In this document: positions 1 through 8,266 of the stretch, in pieces | Numbering within the stretch: position 1 is the first letter of the stretch | How the letters are laid out: every line of letters starts with the position of its first letter | Source of the DNA: SB11 sp965249955 | GTDB lineage: Bacteria; Bacteroidota; Bacteroidia; UBA8524 | DNA: 64,000 nt | Assembly: GCA_965249955.1 (NCBI GenBank) | Contig: OZ252261.1 | Span: 496,001-560,000 of the forward strand | Reading direction: 5' to 3' | Translations under genes and position numbers: made by a program | Notes under the pieces: model-generated | The model's database searches: none | Seen by the model: the letters and a program-made list of their open reading frames with translations, nothing else | Told to the model about the DNA's origin: nothing

Positions 1-2
1 GT

Positions 3-302
3 ATTGCTTATTTGTTTAGCCACCTGCAAAAAAAATATCCGCAAATAGAATTTGGAGCACACTTGCACACCCGCAAAGACAATTGGCGTGAAAGAGTTGA
101 GGCTGCTTACGAAAATGGCTGTACTCGCTTTGATGGAGCTATAAACGGTTTTGGAGGCTGCCCAATGGCCGATGACGATTTAGTGGGTAATATGCCTACC
201 GAGTTTTTATTGCAATACATGAACGAAAAAAATATTGATACGGGGCTGAATATGCAGGCTTTTGAAAAAAGTATGTTTATGGCCTCTTCGGTGTTTATTT
301 AG
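3..302 (+). CDS. Hydroxymethylglutaryl-CoA lyase, C-terminal part (5' truncated by window)
   Basis: Open at the left edge: the reading frame runs upstream of the first in-window candidate start, so only about the last 99 residues are present. HMG-CoA lyase splits HMG-CoA into acetoacetate and acetyl-CoA in leucine breakdown and ketone-body metabolism. The visible part carries the family's GAHLHTR segment (metal-binding His pair) and the active-site loop NGCTRFDGAINGFGGCPMA with its catalytic cysteine, then the GNMPTE motif, all in the expected order near the C terminus. The TAG stop falls at 300-302. Neighbouring genes do not clarify its operon because the upstream side is missing. Identification is confident from the signature loop; the symbol is withheld because the gene is partial. 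Confidence 0.9.
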   Translation: MAYLFSHLQKKYPQIEFGAHLHTRKDNWRERVEAAYENGCTRFDGAINGFGGCPMADDDLVGNMPTEFLLQYMNEKNIDTGLNMQAFEKSMFMASSVFI

Positions 303-402
303 AAGCTAATCTTTTATAAAAAAATTCACTCCCAAAATTTTAGGTTCATCGGCTAGTTTATTCACTTGTCGGAAAATATTACAGCCTGTCATCAAGTATA
401 TA

Positions 403-410
403 TAGTTTTG
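403..410 (+). promoter_or_regulatory. Candidate -7 promoter element
   Basis: TAGTTTTG matches the Bacteroidota -7 consensus TAnnTTTG, 22 nt upstream of the serine hydrolase start. No convincing TTG partner lies about 19-20 nt further upstream, so this is a half match. Confidence 0.4.
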
Positions 411-431
411 CTGTAAACCAATAGCATAACT

Positions 432-1799
432 ATGTACTTGAGAAACTTTACTACTTCACATAAAATATTCACTGCATTATTTTTTGTTCTGATACTTTGT
501 AGCCCCACCAAAGCTCAAAATATCAATCGTGCAAAAATGGACTCTCTTTTTGCCAGACTTCACACACACAATAAAGCCATGGTTGAGGTTACCGTTTATA
601 AAAACGGAAAGGTGCTTTACAATAACGCAATTGGCTATAAAAAAATTGAGGGTGAAAATAAAACTCCTGCCGATGTGCATACCAAATACCGCATAGGGTC
701 TATCACCAAAATGTTTACTTCGGCAATGATAATGCAGTTGGTGGATGAGAAAAAACTAACACTTGACACCAAGCTTAGTAAGTTCTTCCCAAAAATTGTA
801 AATGCACAAAAAATTACCATTGGCAATTTACTAAGCCACCACAGCGGTATACATAATTTTACTAGTGATGATGAGTATTTAACCTACTACACCACACAAA
901 AAACACAAGCTGAGTTGCTTGAACTGTTTTATAAAATGCCTTCTGATTTTGAACCCGGTGCAAAAGCCCAATACAGCAATACGGGGTATGTTTTACTTGG
1001 TTATATTATTGAAAAAGTAACAGGAAAAAGCTACGCCGAAGCTGTAAAAGCAAGAATAACAGATAAGATACCTCTTAAAGAAACCTATTTTGGCGGGGCT
1101 ATTGATACGAAGAAAAACGAAGCTCAATCGTTTTCTTTTGATGGTGAAAATTGGAAACTAGAACCTGAAACCAACATGAATATTCCACACGGTGCAGGTG
1201 CATTAGTTTCTACCACTACCGATTTGGGCAAATTTGCAACTGCACTATTTCAAGGCAAGCTATGCAGTGACTCTTTACTACAAAAAATATCAACCATGCA
1301 AAACAATTTTGGTATGGGCTGTTTTGAAATGCCTTTTGACGAACGAAAATCATACGGACACACGGGTGGTATTGATGGGTTTTCGTCAGTATTGGGTTAT
1401 TTTAAAGATGATAGTGTAGCTGTGGCTTTAGCCTGTAATGGTAATAATTACTCGCTAAACGAAATAATGATTAGTGTATTAAGTATCACTTATTATGGTG
1501 ATAGATACAAGGTACCCACTTTTGTTTCAAAAAAATTAGATGTGCAAAAACTAAAGGCCTACGAGGGGGTGTATGCCGCACCTGATTTCCCTTTAAAAAT
1601 AACTATACTATCTGATGAAAAACAACTAATAGCACAAGCCACAGGGCAAGGCCCTTTTCCGCTGAGTGCTGAAAGTGAAACTCTTTTTAAGTTTGACGCG
1701 GCGGGCATAATTATGAATTTTATTATTGATGATGGTGGCAGCATAAATCAATTTAATTTCTCACAAGGTGGGGCTAAGTTTTTATTTACTAAAGAATAG
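432..1799 (+). CDS. Secreted serine hydrolase of the class C beta-lactamase/PBP-like family
   Basis: 455 residues. The N terminus (about 1-29) is a signal peptide ending in TKAQ, so the protein is exported. The catalytic domain follows with the three family motifs: S90-I-T-K93 (nucleophile serine and base lysine), Y181-S-N183 and H310-T-G312. Residues from about 357 form an extra C-terminal domain resembling the DUF3471-type beta domain often attached to these hydrolases. Members include esterases, D-amino-acid peptidases and penicillin-binding-like proteins; true beta-lactamase activity cannot be inferred from these motifs. It is a single-gene unit with its own candidate promoter and a strong terminator downstream. 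Substrate unknown. Confidence 0.88.
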   Translation: MYLRNFTTSHKIFTALFFVLILCSPTKAQNINRAKMDSLFARLHTHNKAMVEVTVYKNGKVLYNNAIGYKKIEGENKTPADVHTKYRIGSITKMFTSAMIMQLVDEKKLTLDTKLSKFFPKIVNAQKITIGNLLSHHSGIHNFTSDDEYLTYYTTQKTQAELLELFYKMPSDFEPGAKAQYSNTGYVLLGYIIEKVTGKSYAEAVKARITDKIPLKETYFGGAIDTKKNEAQSFSFDGENWKLEPETNMNIPHGAGALVSTTTDLGKFATALFQGKLCSDSLLQKISTMQNNFGMGCFEMPFDERKSYGHTGGIDGFSSVLGYFKDDSVAVALACNGNNYSLNEIMISVLSITYYGDRYKVPTFVSKKLDVQKLKAYEGVYAAPDFPLKITILSDEKQLIAQATGQGPFPLSAESETLFKFDAAGIIMNFIIDDGGSINQFNFSQGGAKFLFTKE

Positions 1800-1842
1800 C
1801 TGCTTATTTTAGTTTCTATATTTAGCATAAAAGCTAAACATT

Positions 1843-1885
1843 AAAAAAGAGGTATTGCGGCCTACGGCCGCAATACCTCTTTTTT
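1843..1885. terminator. Bidirectional terminator hairpin
   Basis: Perfect 20-bp inverted repeat (arms 1843-1862 and 1866-1885) with a 3-nt loop, GC-rich in the centre and flanked by A6/T6 tracts. It serves both convergent neighbours, the serine hydrolase and the cupin-methyltransferase. Confidence 0.9.
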
Positions 1886-1932
1886 AATTGAAAACACCTT
1901 AAAATTTGATACTAAATACTTTTAAGCAAGTT

Positions 1933-3306
1933 TTATTTTTTTACGGCTTTAATAAATAACACTCCCCCTTTAGCATCGTTTATTACCTCACCCGATTGAT
2001 GCGTATACCCTATGTATTTAATCCACTCAACAAAAAAACCACACTCTTCAAGTAAACTTCTTAAATCAGTTTCGTTGAAATAGTGTAGAAAGGCTACCAT
2101 TTTCCCTCCATTTTTCTTGTAAAACACATCCCCTATATCGTATCCCATACGTTCAAGTTTCATTTGTTCGTATGCACGCACAGCTTTTGGCCCCCACTCG
2201 TGGTCATCTAAAACATTAAACACGTCAAAATAAAATGCCCCACCTTTGTTTAGGTATTTGTATACTTTTTGCAGCGCCTCTTTTCGCTCGCTATGGCTAC
2301 ATATATGCCCAAAAGCATACAAAAAGGTAATTACATCAAATTTTTTATGGGGTAAATCTGCTTCAAGCCATTGCTGATTGTAGGCTTCTACACCATTTTG
2401 TCGAGCAATTTCACACATTTCGCTGCTAAGGTCAACCCCTACAATATGGTACTCTTTTTGGCTTAGTTCTTTTATTTCAGCAGCTCTTTTTCCTGTACCA
2501 CATGCCAGTGCCAACTGATTTTTCAATTGCTGGCGTTGTTTATACTCATCAGCTATTAACTGATTAACGGTGGTATTATAGGCACTGCGCGAAACGTGTG
2601 AGGTATCAAAAAAATCGTATTCGTGTGCTTGTTCATCATAATATCCTCCTAGCATTTCATAAATTTTACCAGGAGACGGCTTGGGAAGTATTGGAAAAAT
2701 ACGGTGGCTTGCTTTTTTGTGCTTGGCAGCATCAATATAGGTAAATGCGTTTTTATGTATGGCTTCAAATGAGCTTTCAGGCTCTTGCCAACTAGCAGTT
2801 TGGGCTTGTGCTGATAATACTCCTACTTTGCCTTCTTGCAAATCGTATATTTTCATCCCTTCAAAACTCTCTAAGGGAGGATAGTATATATGTAATGTAA
2901 TTGCCGGCTGATGGCTTGAGGCATTTACAAGCCTATGCACTACACCATCACGTTCGGGTAGTATGCCGCCTTGCAAACCACACATACTTTGTGCTTCGTG
3001 TATTTTTTCATTGCCAAGCCTATACTCTTCGTTATTAAGCTGACCTTTAAGCACTACCACATAGCCATAAAAGCCTTGGTGATAATGCACAGCACTGGCC
3101 ACACCCGCTGGCCAATGCAACACAGCCACCTCTATGGGGTGCATCATTAAAATATTACGGGCATAATTACTTTTATCTTCAATTTTGGGCACAAAACTTT
3201 CAAAATTGAGAGTACTATAATCGAAAGAACGGACAAACTCACCCAACTTGTCAAAATCACATAGGCTTGCTGCGTTCTCCTTTAGCTTTTCTATAAAGGA
3301 TTGCAT
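1933..3306 (-). CDS. Cupin (cysteine-dioxygenase-like) / SAM methyltransferase fusion
   Basis: 457 residues from the ATG at 3306. The frame also opens at 3330, but a TAnnTTTG element lies inside that extra stretch, so 3306 is preferred. Residues 1 to about 170 resemble the cysteine dioxygenase cupin: HYHQG followed by YGYVVVLKG and NNEEYRL, with candidate iron ligands H74, H76 and H124. Residues from about 210 form a class I methyltransferase with the SAM-binding motif LALACGTGKRA, an acidic GVDLSSEM strand and the later DVITFLYAFGHI segment. A thiol oxidation coupled to methylation of a small sulfur compound is possible, but the substrate is inferred only. Single-gene unit between two terminators. 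The domain calls are fairly firm; the function is not. Confidence 0.72.
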   Translation of the reverse strand: MQSFIEKLKENAASLCDFDKLGEFVRSFDYSTLNFESFVPKIEDKSNYARNILMMHPIEVAVLHWPAGVASAVHYHQGFYGYVVVLKGQLNNEEYRLGNEKIHEAQSMCGLQGGILPERDGVVHRLVNASSHQPAITLHIYYPPLESFEGMKIYDLQEGKVGVLSAQAQTASWQEPESSFEAIHKNAFTYIDAAKHKKASHRIFPILPKPSPGKIYEMLGGYYDEQAHEYDFFDTSHVSRSAYNTTVNQLIADEYKQRQQLKNQLALACGTGKRAAEIKELSQKEYHIVGVDLSSEMCEIARQNGVEAYNQQWLEADLPHKKFDVITFLYAFGHICSHSERKEALQKVYKYLNKGGAFYFDVFNVLDDHEWGPKAVRAYEQMKLERMGYDIGDVFYKKNGGKMVAFLHYFNETDLRSLLEECGFFVEWIKYIGYTHQSGEVINDAKGGVLFIKAVKK

Positions 3307-3312
3307 ACACAG

Positions 3313-3320
3313 CAAATATA
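3313..3320 (-). promoter_or_regulatory. Candidate -7 promoter element for the cupin-methyltransferase gene
   Basis: On the minus strand this reads TATATTTG (TAnnTTTG). It ends only 7 nt before the ATG at 3306, implying a very short or absent leader and excluding the upstream start at 3330. No TTG at the expected spacing. Confidence 0.4.
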
Positions 3321-3457
3321 TAAAAGCCACAAGTTATGTGCCTGTTAATTATTCATATTCACTAATAATTTTAAAGCTGATTTTTTTTTGGAATACCTAA
3401 ATGTATTTTAATTAGGTCAAAAACTACAAATATTAAATGCTTCATTATAGGGTTAAA

Positions 3458-3494
3458 ACAGAAAGGGCTGTACAAATTGCACAGCCCTTTCTGT
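3458..3494 (-). terminator. Terminator downstream of rng
   Basis: Perfect 14-bp inverted repeat (3458-3471 with 3481-3494), 9-nt loop, positioned 21 nt after the RNase G stop codon and followed on the minus strand by a short T run. Confidence 0.75.
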
Positions 3495-3515
3495 TAATAT
3501 TTTTAAGTAGGAAGA

Positions 3516-5066
3516 TTAAAGCATTATTTCTTCGCCTACTGAATTTAAAAAATGATACTCACCAAAATGGAAAGTAGGGTCTTCTTTTACTTTTACCCAA
3601 CGTTTGTATTTAAAAAACCATTTGGTACGTATTGAAGGGAAACCTCTGAGCGCATAAGCAGCTATATAAGGATGTGCTGAAAGTGTAATATCTTTTAAAT
3701 TAACGTTTTTAACTAAATACGATAGTTTTTGTTCAATCTCATCAGTTATAACAATACTAGGGCCTGCCTGTCCAGTGCCTTTGCACATAGGGCATTGCTC
3801 TTGTATTTCAACGTTAAGTTCAGGGCGAACACGTTGGCGAGTAATTTGTATTAGTCCAAATTTACTCATAGGCAAAATATTATGCCTTGCACGGTCGCTC
3901 TTCATCTCCTCTTTCAAACGCTCGTATACAGTGCGTTTGTTTGCAGCAGATTTTTGGTCGATAAAATCAACTACAATAATACCACCCATATCACGCAAAC
4001 GCAGTTGGCGGGCAATTTCAGCAGCAGCCTCAAGGTTTACCTTCAAGGCATTTTCCTCTTGGTTGTTATCGTTATCGCTTTTGCTACCACTGTTTACATC
4101 AACAACGTGAAGTGCTTCGGTATGCTCAATAATAAGGTACGACCCTCCTTGAAACGATACGGTTTTGCCAAACGAAAGTTTAATTTGTTTATCAACACCA
4201 TAATGCTCAAAAATGGGTGTTTTACCTGTATGCAAGCGCACAATTTTTTCTAAATCAGGAGAAATTTGTGCGATGTAGTTTTTTACATCATCGTAAACGG
4301 TTTGAGTGTTTACGGTAATGCTGGTAAACTTATCATTAAGCAAATCGCGCAATAGCGAAGAAGTTTTATCCATCTCACCCAAAATACGCATAGGCGGGTT
4401 GGCCTTGTGCAGTGTTTTGGTTATCTCGTCCCACCTACTCATAAGCTCAAGCAAATCTTTATGCAGCTCGGCGGCTGATGCGCCTTCGGCTACAGTGCGT
4501 ATAATAACGCCAAAACCTTGCGGCCTAATACTGCCCGAAAGGTTTTTAAGACGCGAACGCTCTTCAAAAGATTTTATTTTTTTAGATACCGATATTTGGT
4601 TGCTAAAGGGTACTAGCACCATATAGCGGCCTGCTAAAGAAATTTCAGTACTTATACGGGGGCCTTTGGTAGAGATTGGCTCTTTTACCACTTGCACCAA
4701 TACATGGTTTCCACGCTGAAAAACTTGGGTAATTTTACCTGTTTTCAGTATGTCTTTCTCAGGCTTAAAATCTTTAAGCTCGCCGGTTTTCATGCTGCCT
4801 TGCTGAGCAAAGCGCACAAATTTTATTAGCGACCTTATTTGTGGGCCTAAATCTAAGTAATGTAAAAACGCGTCTTTCTCATACCCTACGTTTACAAACG
4901 TAGCGTTGAGGCCGGGCATTATTTTACGAATTTGTCCAAGATAAATATCACCTACAGAAAATTGGTCGTTACCTTTTTCCTGATGAAGCTCAACTAATTT
5001 TTTATCGCGGAGTAGCGCAATATATAAGCCCGTAGCGGTTGCGTTTATGACAAGTTCATCTGCCAC
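3516..5066 (-). CDS. rng: Ribonuclease G (Rne/Rng family)
   Basis: 516 residues, the usual length for RNase G rather than the longer RNase E. It is a cytoplasmic Mg-dependent endoribonuclease for rRNA maturation and mRNA turnover. An S1 RNA-binding domain sits at about 37-130 (SVGDIYLGQI...NATFVNVG). The catalytic DNase I-like region has the metal ligands D323 (VVDVNSG) and D367 (IVVDFID), and the zinc-link cysteines C425 and C428 (CPMCKG) needed for dimerisation. It ends the minus-strand run HU, TPR protein, small basic protein, RNase G, an arrangement widely conserved in Bacteroidota. A terminator hairpin follows. Confidence 0.96.
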   Translation of the reverse strand: MADELVINATATGLYIALLRDKKLVELHQEKGNDQFSVGDIYLGQIRKIMPGLNATFVNVGYEKDAFLHYLDLGPQIRSLIKFVRFAQQGSMKTGELKDFKPEKDILKTGKITQVFQRGNHVLVQVVKEPISTKGPRISTEISLAGRYMVLVPFSNQISVSKKIKSFEERSRLKNLSGSIRPQGFGVIIRTVAEGASAAELHKDLLELMSRWDEITKTLHKANPPMRILGEMDKTSSLLRDLLNDKFTSITVNTQTVYDDVKNYIAQISPDLEKIVRLHTGKTPIFEHYGVDKQIKLSFGKTVSFQGGSYLIIEHTEALHVVDVNSGSKSDNDNNQEENALKVNLEAAAEIARQLRLRDMGGIIVVDFIDQKSAANKRTVYERLKEEMKSDRARHNILPMSKFGLIQITRQRVRPELNVEIQEQCPMCKGTGQAGPSIVITDEIEQKLSYLVKNVNLKDITLSAHPYIAAYALRGFPSIRTKWFFKYKRWVKVKEDPTFHFGEYHFLNSVGEEIML

Positions 5067-5130
5067 ATTAATGCGTGTTTAATTAGCTTCGCAGCTACCG
5101 TTAAGGGAAGGGAATTATAAGATACGAGGC

Positions 5131-5220
5131 TTATTTTTTCTTATGCCTGTTTTTTCTAAGTCTTTTTTTGCGCTTGTGAGTAGCTATCTTATGTCTTTTT
5201 CTTTTTTTTCCGCTTGGCAT
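5131..5220 (-). CDS. 29-residue highly basic protein, AURKAIP1/COX24-type (ribosomal protein candidate)
   Basis: ATG at 5220 to TAA at 5131 gives 29 residues starting MPSGKKRKRHKIATHKRKK; more than half are Lys, Arg or His and there are no acidic residues. This matches the tiny proteins that sit beside rng in Bacteroidota and are annotated with the AURKAIP1/COX24 domain. That domain is known from mitochondrial ribosomal protein mS38, and the actinobacterial bS22 has a similar composition. Likely role: an RNA-binding protein of the small ribosomal subunit; this is inference from family and composition. It lies 25 nt after the TPR gene and 64 nt before rng, so co-transcription is likely. Easily missed because of its length. 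Confidence 0.85.
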   Translation of the reverse strand: MPSGKKRKRHKIATHKRKKRLRKNRHKKK

Positions 5221-5245
5221 GGTTAAAATGCTTTAAAGTTAAATA

Positions 5246-6106
5246 CTATTTAATTTCTTTTAAAATGTCGTCTATGGCGTGCCTTGTTTCGTCGTTTGGG
5301 GCAAGCATTTTCGCTTTTTCGTAATTCAAAATGGCTTGTTTTCTATCACCTGTTTTTTGCTGAACATCAGCCAGATAGAAGTAAAACTCTCCATTAAAGG
5401 GCTGCAAAGATACTAACTTTTCAAAACTTACCAATGCTTTTTCTAACTGTCCCGATTCAATTTGCAATAAACCCAGTGTGTATGTGGCCATTATATTTGT
5501 GCTATCCTCTTGCAAAACTTCACGCAACAAGGGTACACCCTCCATAATACGGTTTCTATTCTCTACAATACACAATGCACGCCCCACTTTTGCATCCAAA
5601 TTTTTTGGGTTCATTTCATACGCTTTTTTAAACCCTTTTTCAGCAGTAGACATATAATATTGCCTTGCAGCACTATCAGCCACTATTCTACCCTGCTCGT
5701 AAAAACGTTGCGAAGCATTCATCAGGTTAAACTCACTTCCGTTGCGTTCAAACAACCTATTGTAATAGAAACCCGAAATATCAAAACGCTCTAGCGAATC
5801 CCAAAAATGTATCAGGTTGTGCGAAGCATCAAAAGCAATAGAGGTATCCGCTTCGCCTGCAATTTGATCTTGCTCTGTTAAAAAAGCTTTCTCAACTTCA
5901 GTAAGCGGTTCTTTTGCTTTGGTAATAATAGATACAAAATCTGCTGTAAACTTCTCTCCGCTTTGTTGCGGAGTAAGTACTTTGGTATCGCTGTTAAGCC
6001 CATTGGGTGTTAAAGCCAGCATGGCTATTATAACAGCACAGCAAATAAATAATAAACCTGCAACTATATGTTTTTCTTTCAATCTCTTGGTATTTTTAAA
6101 GTTCAA
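5246..6106 (-). CDS. Membrane-anchored TPR protein
   Basis: 286 residues. One N-terminal transmembrane helix (about 14-34, HIVAGLLFICCAVIIAMLALT) after a positively charged start puts the bulk outside the cytoplasmic membrane. The C-terminal half (about 150-280) consists of tetratricopeptide repeats, for example the segments around NIMATYTLGLLQIESGQLEKA and EFYFYLADVQQKTGDRKQA. TPR domains bind partner proteins. The gene lies between HU and the small basic protein gene in the conserved rng cluster, where a TPR protein is usually found, but its cellular role is not established from sequence. Confidence 0.8.
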   Translation of the reverse strand: MNFKNTKRLKEKHIVAGLLFICCAVIIAMLALTPNGLNSDTKVLTPQQSGEKFTADFVSIITKAKEPLTEVEKAFLTEQDQIAGEADTSIAFDASHNLIHFWDSLERFDISGFYYNRLFERNGSEFNLMNASQRFYEQGRIVADSAARQYYMSTAEKGFKKAYEMNPKNLDAKVGRALCIVENRNRIMEGVPLLREVLQEDSTNIMATYTLGLLQIESGQLEKALVSFEKLVSLQPFNGEFYFYLADVQQKTGDRKQAILNYEKAKMLAPNDETRHAIDDILKEIK

Positions 6107-6161
6107 AAACGAGATTGCAAATAAACAACAGTTGCAGGTTTAAGAAAAGTTTAAATGCTGC

Positions 6162-6476
6162 TTATTCGTCAGCATCCGGAAGCAATGATTTTACTGCTTC
6201 ACTTTTTTTCACTTTGTCAACAAAAGTTTTAGCGGGTTTAAATTTAGGTACATAGTGCTCATCGATCACTATAGCCGTATTTTTAGAAATGTTACGAGCC
6301 ACTTTTTTAGCTCTTTTCTTCAAAATAAAGCTACCAAACCCCCTAAAATAAATGTTTTTACCATCTACCATAGATGATTTCATCACTTTAAAAAAGGTTT
6401 CTACTGTTTGTTGTACTTCGGCTTTGCCGATACCTGTTTTGTTTACGATTTCGTTGATTACTTCTGCTTTTGTCAT
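6162..6476 (-). CDS. HU/IHF-family DNA-binding protein
   Basis: 104 residues from the ATG at 6476 (MTKAEVINEIV, the standard HU beginning). An in-frame ATG at 6512 would add 12 basic residues and cannot be excluded. HU wraps and bends DNA in the nucleoid. The fold is complete: two N-terminal helices, the dimer core ending in YFRGFGSF, the basic DNA-binding arm KKRAKKVARN, and the closing PKFKPAKTFVDKV. A short acidic extension (LLPDADE) ends the protein. First gene of the minus-strand cluster that runs to rng, divergent from mutY. Confidence 0.93.
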   Translation of the reverse strand: MTKAEVINEIVNKTGIGKAEVQQTVETFFKVMKSSMVDGKNIYFRGFGSFILKKRAKKVARNISKNTAIVIDEHYVPKFKPAKTFVDKVKKSEAVKSLLPDADE

Positions 6477-6531
6477 AGACAACGGAGTTTTACGTGCTTT
6501 ATTTATATTCATTGCCCTGTAAAAAAGGCTG

Positions 6532-6539
6532 CAAATGTA
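6532..6539 (-). promoter_or_regulatory. Candidate -7 promoter element for the HU-rng cluster
   Basis: Minus strand reads TACATTTG (TAnnTTTG), 56 nt before the preferred HU start at 6476. No TTG at the usual upstream distance. Confidence 0.45.
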
Positions 6540-6631
6540 AGACTTTTGAAATTAACTACTTAGTGTACTATCAAAAATCATTCTAAAAAACGTTTATGCA
6601 CTAGTTTTGTTTTGATTATACTGCAAAAAAA

Positions 6632-7705
6632 ATGGGATTTAGTAGCGAAATAATCAATTGGTACTTAGCCAATAAGCGAGATTTACCGTGGCGGGGCACG
6701 CAAAACCCTTATAAAATATGGCTTTCAGAGGTTATGCTTCAGCAAACCCGTGTGGCACAAGGCTTGCCTTATTATTATAAATTTGTTGATAAATACCCCA
6801 CCATTGTTGCCCTTGCCAACGCCCCTGAGGATGATATTTTAAAGCTATGGCAAGGTTTGGGCTATTATAGCCGCGCTAGAAATATGCATGCTGCCGCCAA
6901 AATGGTAGTAAACGAATACAATAGTGAGTTTCCAAAAAGCTACACCGAAATTTTAAAACTAAAGGGCGTTGGCAAATACACTGCGGCGGCCATTGCATCA
7001 ATAGCGTATAAAGAACCTGTGGCTGTGGTTGATGGTAATGTATACCGTGTATTATCCCGCTACTTTGGTATATCTGAGCCTATTGACGGAGGCAAAGGGC
7101 AAAAACTTTTTTCTGATTTAGCTAATGAGTTGCTTGACAGGCAACAGCCCGATAATTTTAACCAAGCCATGATGGAGTTTGGCGCGTTGTACTGCACTCC
7201 CAAAAACCCTAACTGCAATGCCTGCATTTTTGCTGCTACTTGCAAAGCACGTATTGATGGTACAGTGGCTCAACTACCTGTAAAGGCTAAGAAAACAGCT
7301 GTAAAAAAACGTTATTTCAACTATTTGTTTTTTGATAAACCCCAAGCCGCATTTTTACAAAAACGACCTATGGGCGATATATGGGCAAATTTATATGAGT
7401 TGCCACTGTTGGAAACAGATGCCGAAGTTGCCAATAAGAATGTATTGTGTGAGTTGCCCGACTATAAAAATTATACACAAGGCTTTGACATAAAATTTTT
7501 GAAAAAAGCCTTTGCCATAACCCACAAACTATCGCACAGAGATATACACGCAACGTTTTGGCATATTGGGGTTACCCACGATTTTTTGATAAATAATTCG
7601 CGTATATTTGAGATAAAAATTGATACTTTGCACGATTATGGGGTATCGCGTTTAACCGAACGCTTTTTTAAAGAATACCTTGATAAAATAGCAAGTACAG
7701 AATAA
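6632..7705 (+). CDS. mutY: A/G-specific adenine glycosylase MutY
   Basis: 357 residues. MutY removes adenine mispaired with 8-oxoguanine, a cytoplasmic step of base excision repair. Visible features: catalytic E33 in WLSEVMLQQTR, helix-hairpin-helix LKGVGKYTAAAIASIA (about 109-124), catalytic D134 in VAVVDGNVYR, and the [4Fe-4S] ligands C188-X6-C195-X2-C198-X5-C204. The C-terminal third (about 225-350) is the NUDIX-like domain that reads 8-oxoG. ssb follows after 12 nt, then gldE after a further 18 nt, so the three are probably one transcript, as in many Bacteroidota. Confidence 0.97.
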   Translation: MGFSSEIINWYLANKRDLPWRGTQNPYKIWLSEVMLQQTRVAQGLPYYYKFVDKYPTIVALANAPEDDILKLWQGLGYYSRARNMHAAAKMVVNEYNSEFPKSYTEILKLKGVGKYTAAAIASIAYKEPVAVVDGNVYRVLSRYFGISEPIDGGKGQKLFSDLANELLDRQQPDNFNQAMMEFGALYCTPKNPNCNACIFAATCKARIDGTVAQLPVKAKKTAVKKRYFNYLFFDKPQAAFLQKRPMGDIWANLYELPLLETDAEVANKNVLCELPDYKNYTQGFDIKFLKKAFAITHKLSHRDIHATFWHIGVTHDFLINNSRIFEIKIDTLHDYGVSRLTERFFKEYLDKIASTE

Positions 7706-7717
7706 AGAACCAGAACA

Positions 7718-8248
7718 ATGTCAGTAAACAAAGTAATTTTAGTAGGAAATGTGGGTAGAGACCCTGAGGTGAAGTATATAGATGCCAACAAAGTGGTAGC
7801 GCGTTTGGCTATTGCCACTAACGAATCGTACAGAGACAGAAACGGCAACTTAGTAGACCAAACCGAATGGCACAATGTGGAGCTTTGGGACGATTTGGCT
7901 CGTTTGGCGGAGAAGTATGTCAAGAAAGGTAAAATGCTTTATATTGAAGGTAAACTGCGCACTAACAAGTGGACGGATAAAGAAACCAATCAGGAACGCC
8001 AAAGCAAATTTATACGTGCTACACAAATGACGTTTTTGGGTGGCACCGGTGGTGGCGGAAACGACGAAGGTAGCGGCAGCCAATCATCATACAACAAAAG
8101 CAGCAATAATAGCGGCGGCAACCAAAACTATAACAATTCTGGCAACGACAATACAAATAGCAACAACAGCAATAATAGTGGCAACAACAGCAACTACGAA
8201 GCTCCTGCTGCTCCTGAACCTATGCCTGATGACGACCTTCCGTTTTAA
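7718..8248 (+). CDS. ssb: Single-stranded DNA-binding protein
   Basis: 176 residues. It coats single-stranded DNA in replication and repair. The OB fold covers about 1-107 (MSVNKVILVGNVGRDPEV...QTEWHNVELWDDLA...FIRATQMTFLGG). A low-complexity linker rich in Gly, Asn and Ser follows (about 108-160). The protein ends in the acidic tip MPDDDLPF, which recruits partner proteins. It is preceded at 12 nt by mutY and followed at 18 nt by gldE. Confidence 0.97.
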   Translation: MSVNKVILVGNVGRDPEVKYIDANKVVARLAIATNESYRDRNGNLVDQTEWHNVELWDDLARLAEKYVKKGKMLYIEGKLRTNKWTDKETNQERQSKFIRATQMTFLGGTGGGGNDEGSGSQSSYNKSSNNSGGNQNYNNSGNDNTNSNNSNNSGNNSNYEAPAAPEPMPDDDLPF

Positions 8249-8266
8249 TTATAAATCCATACAGTA

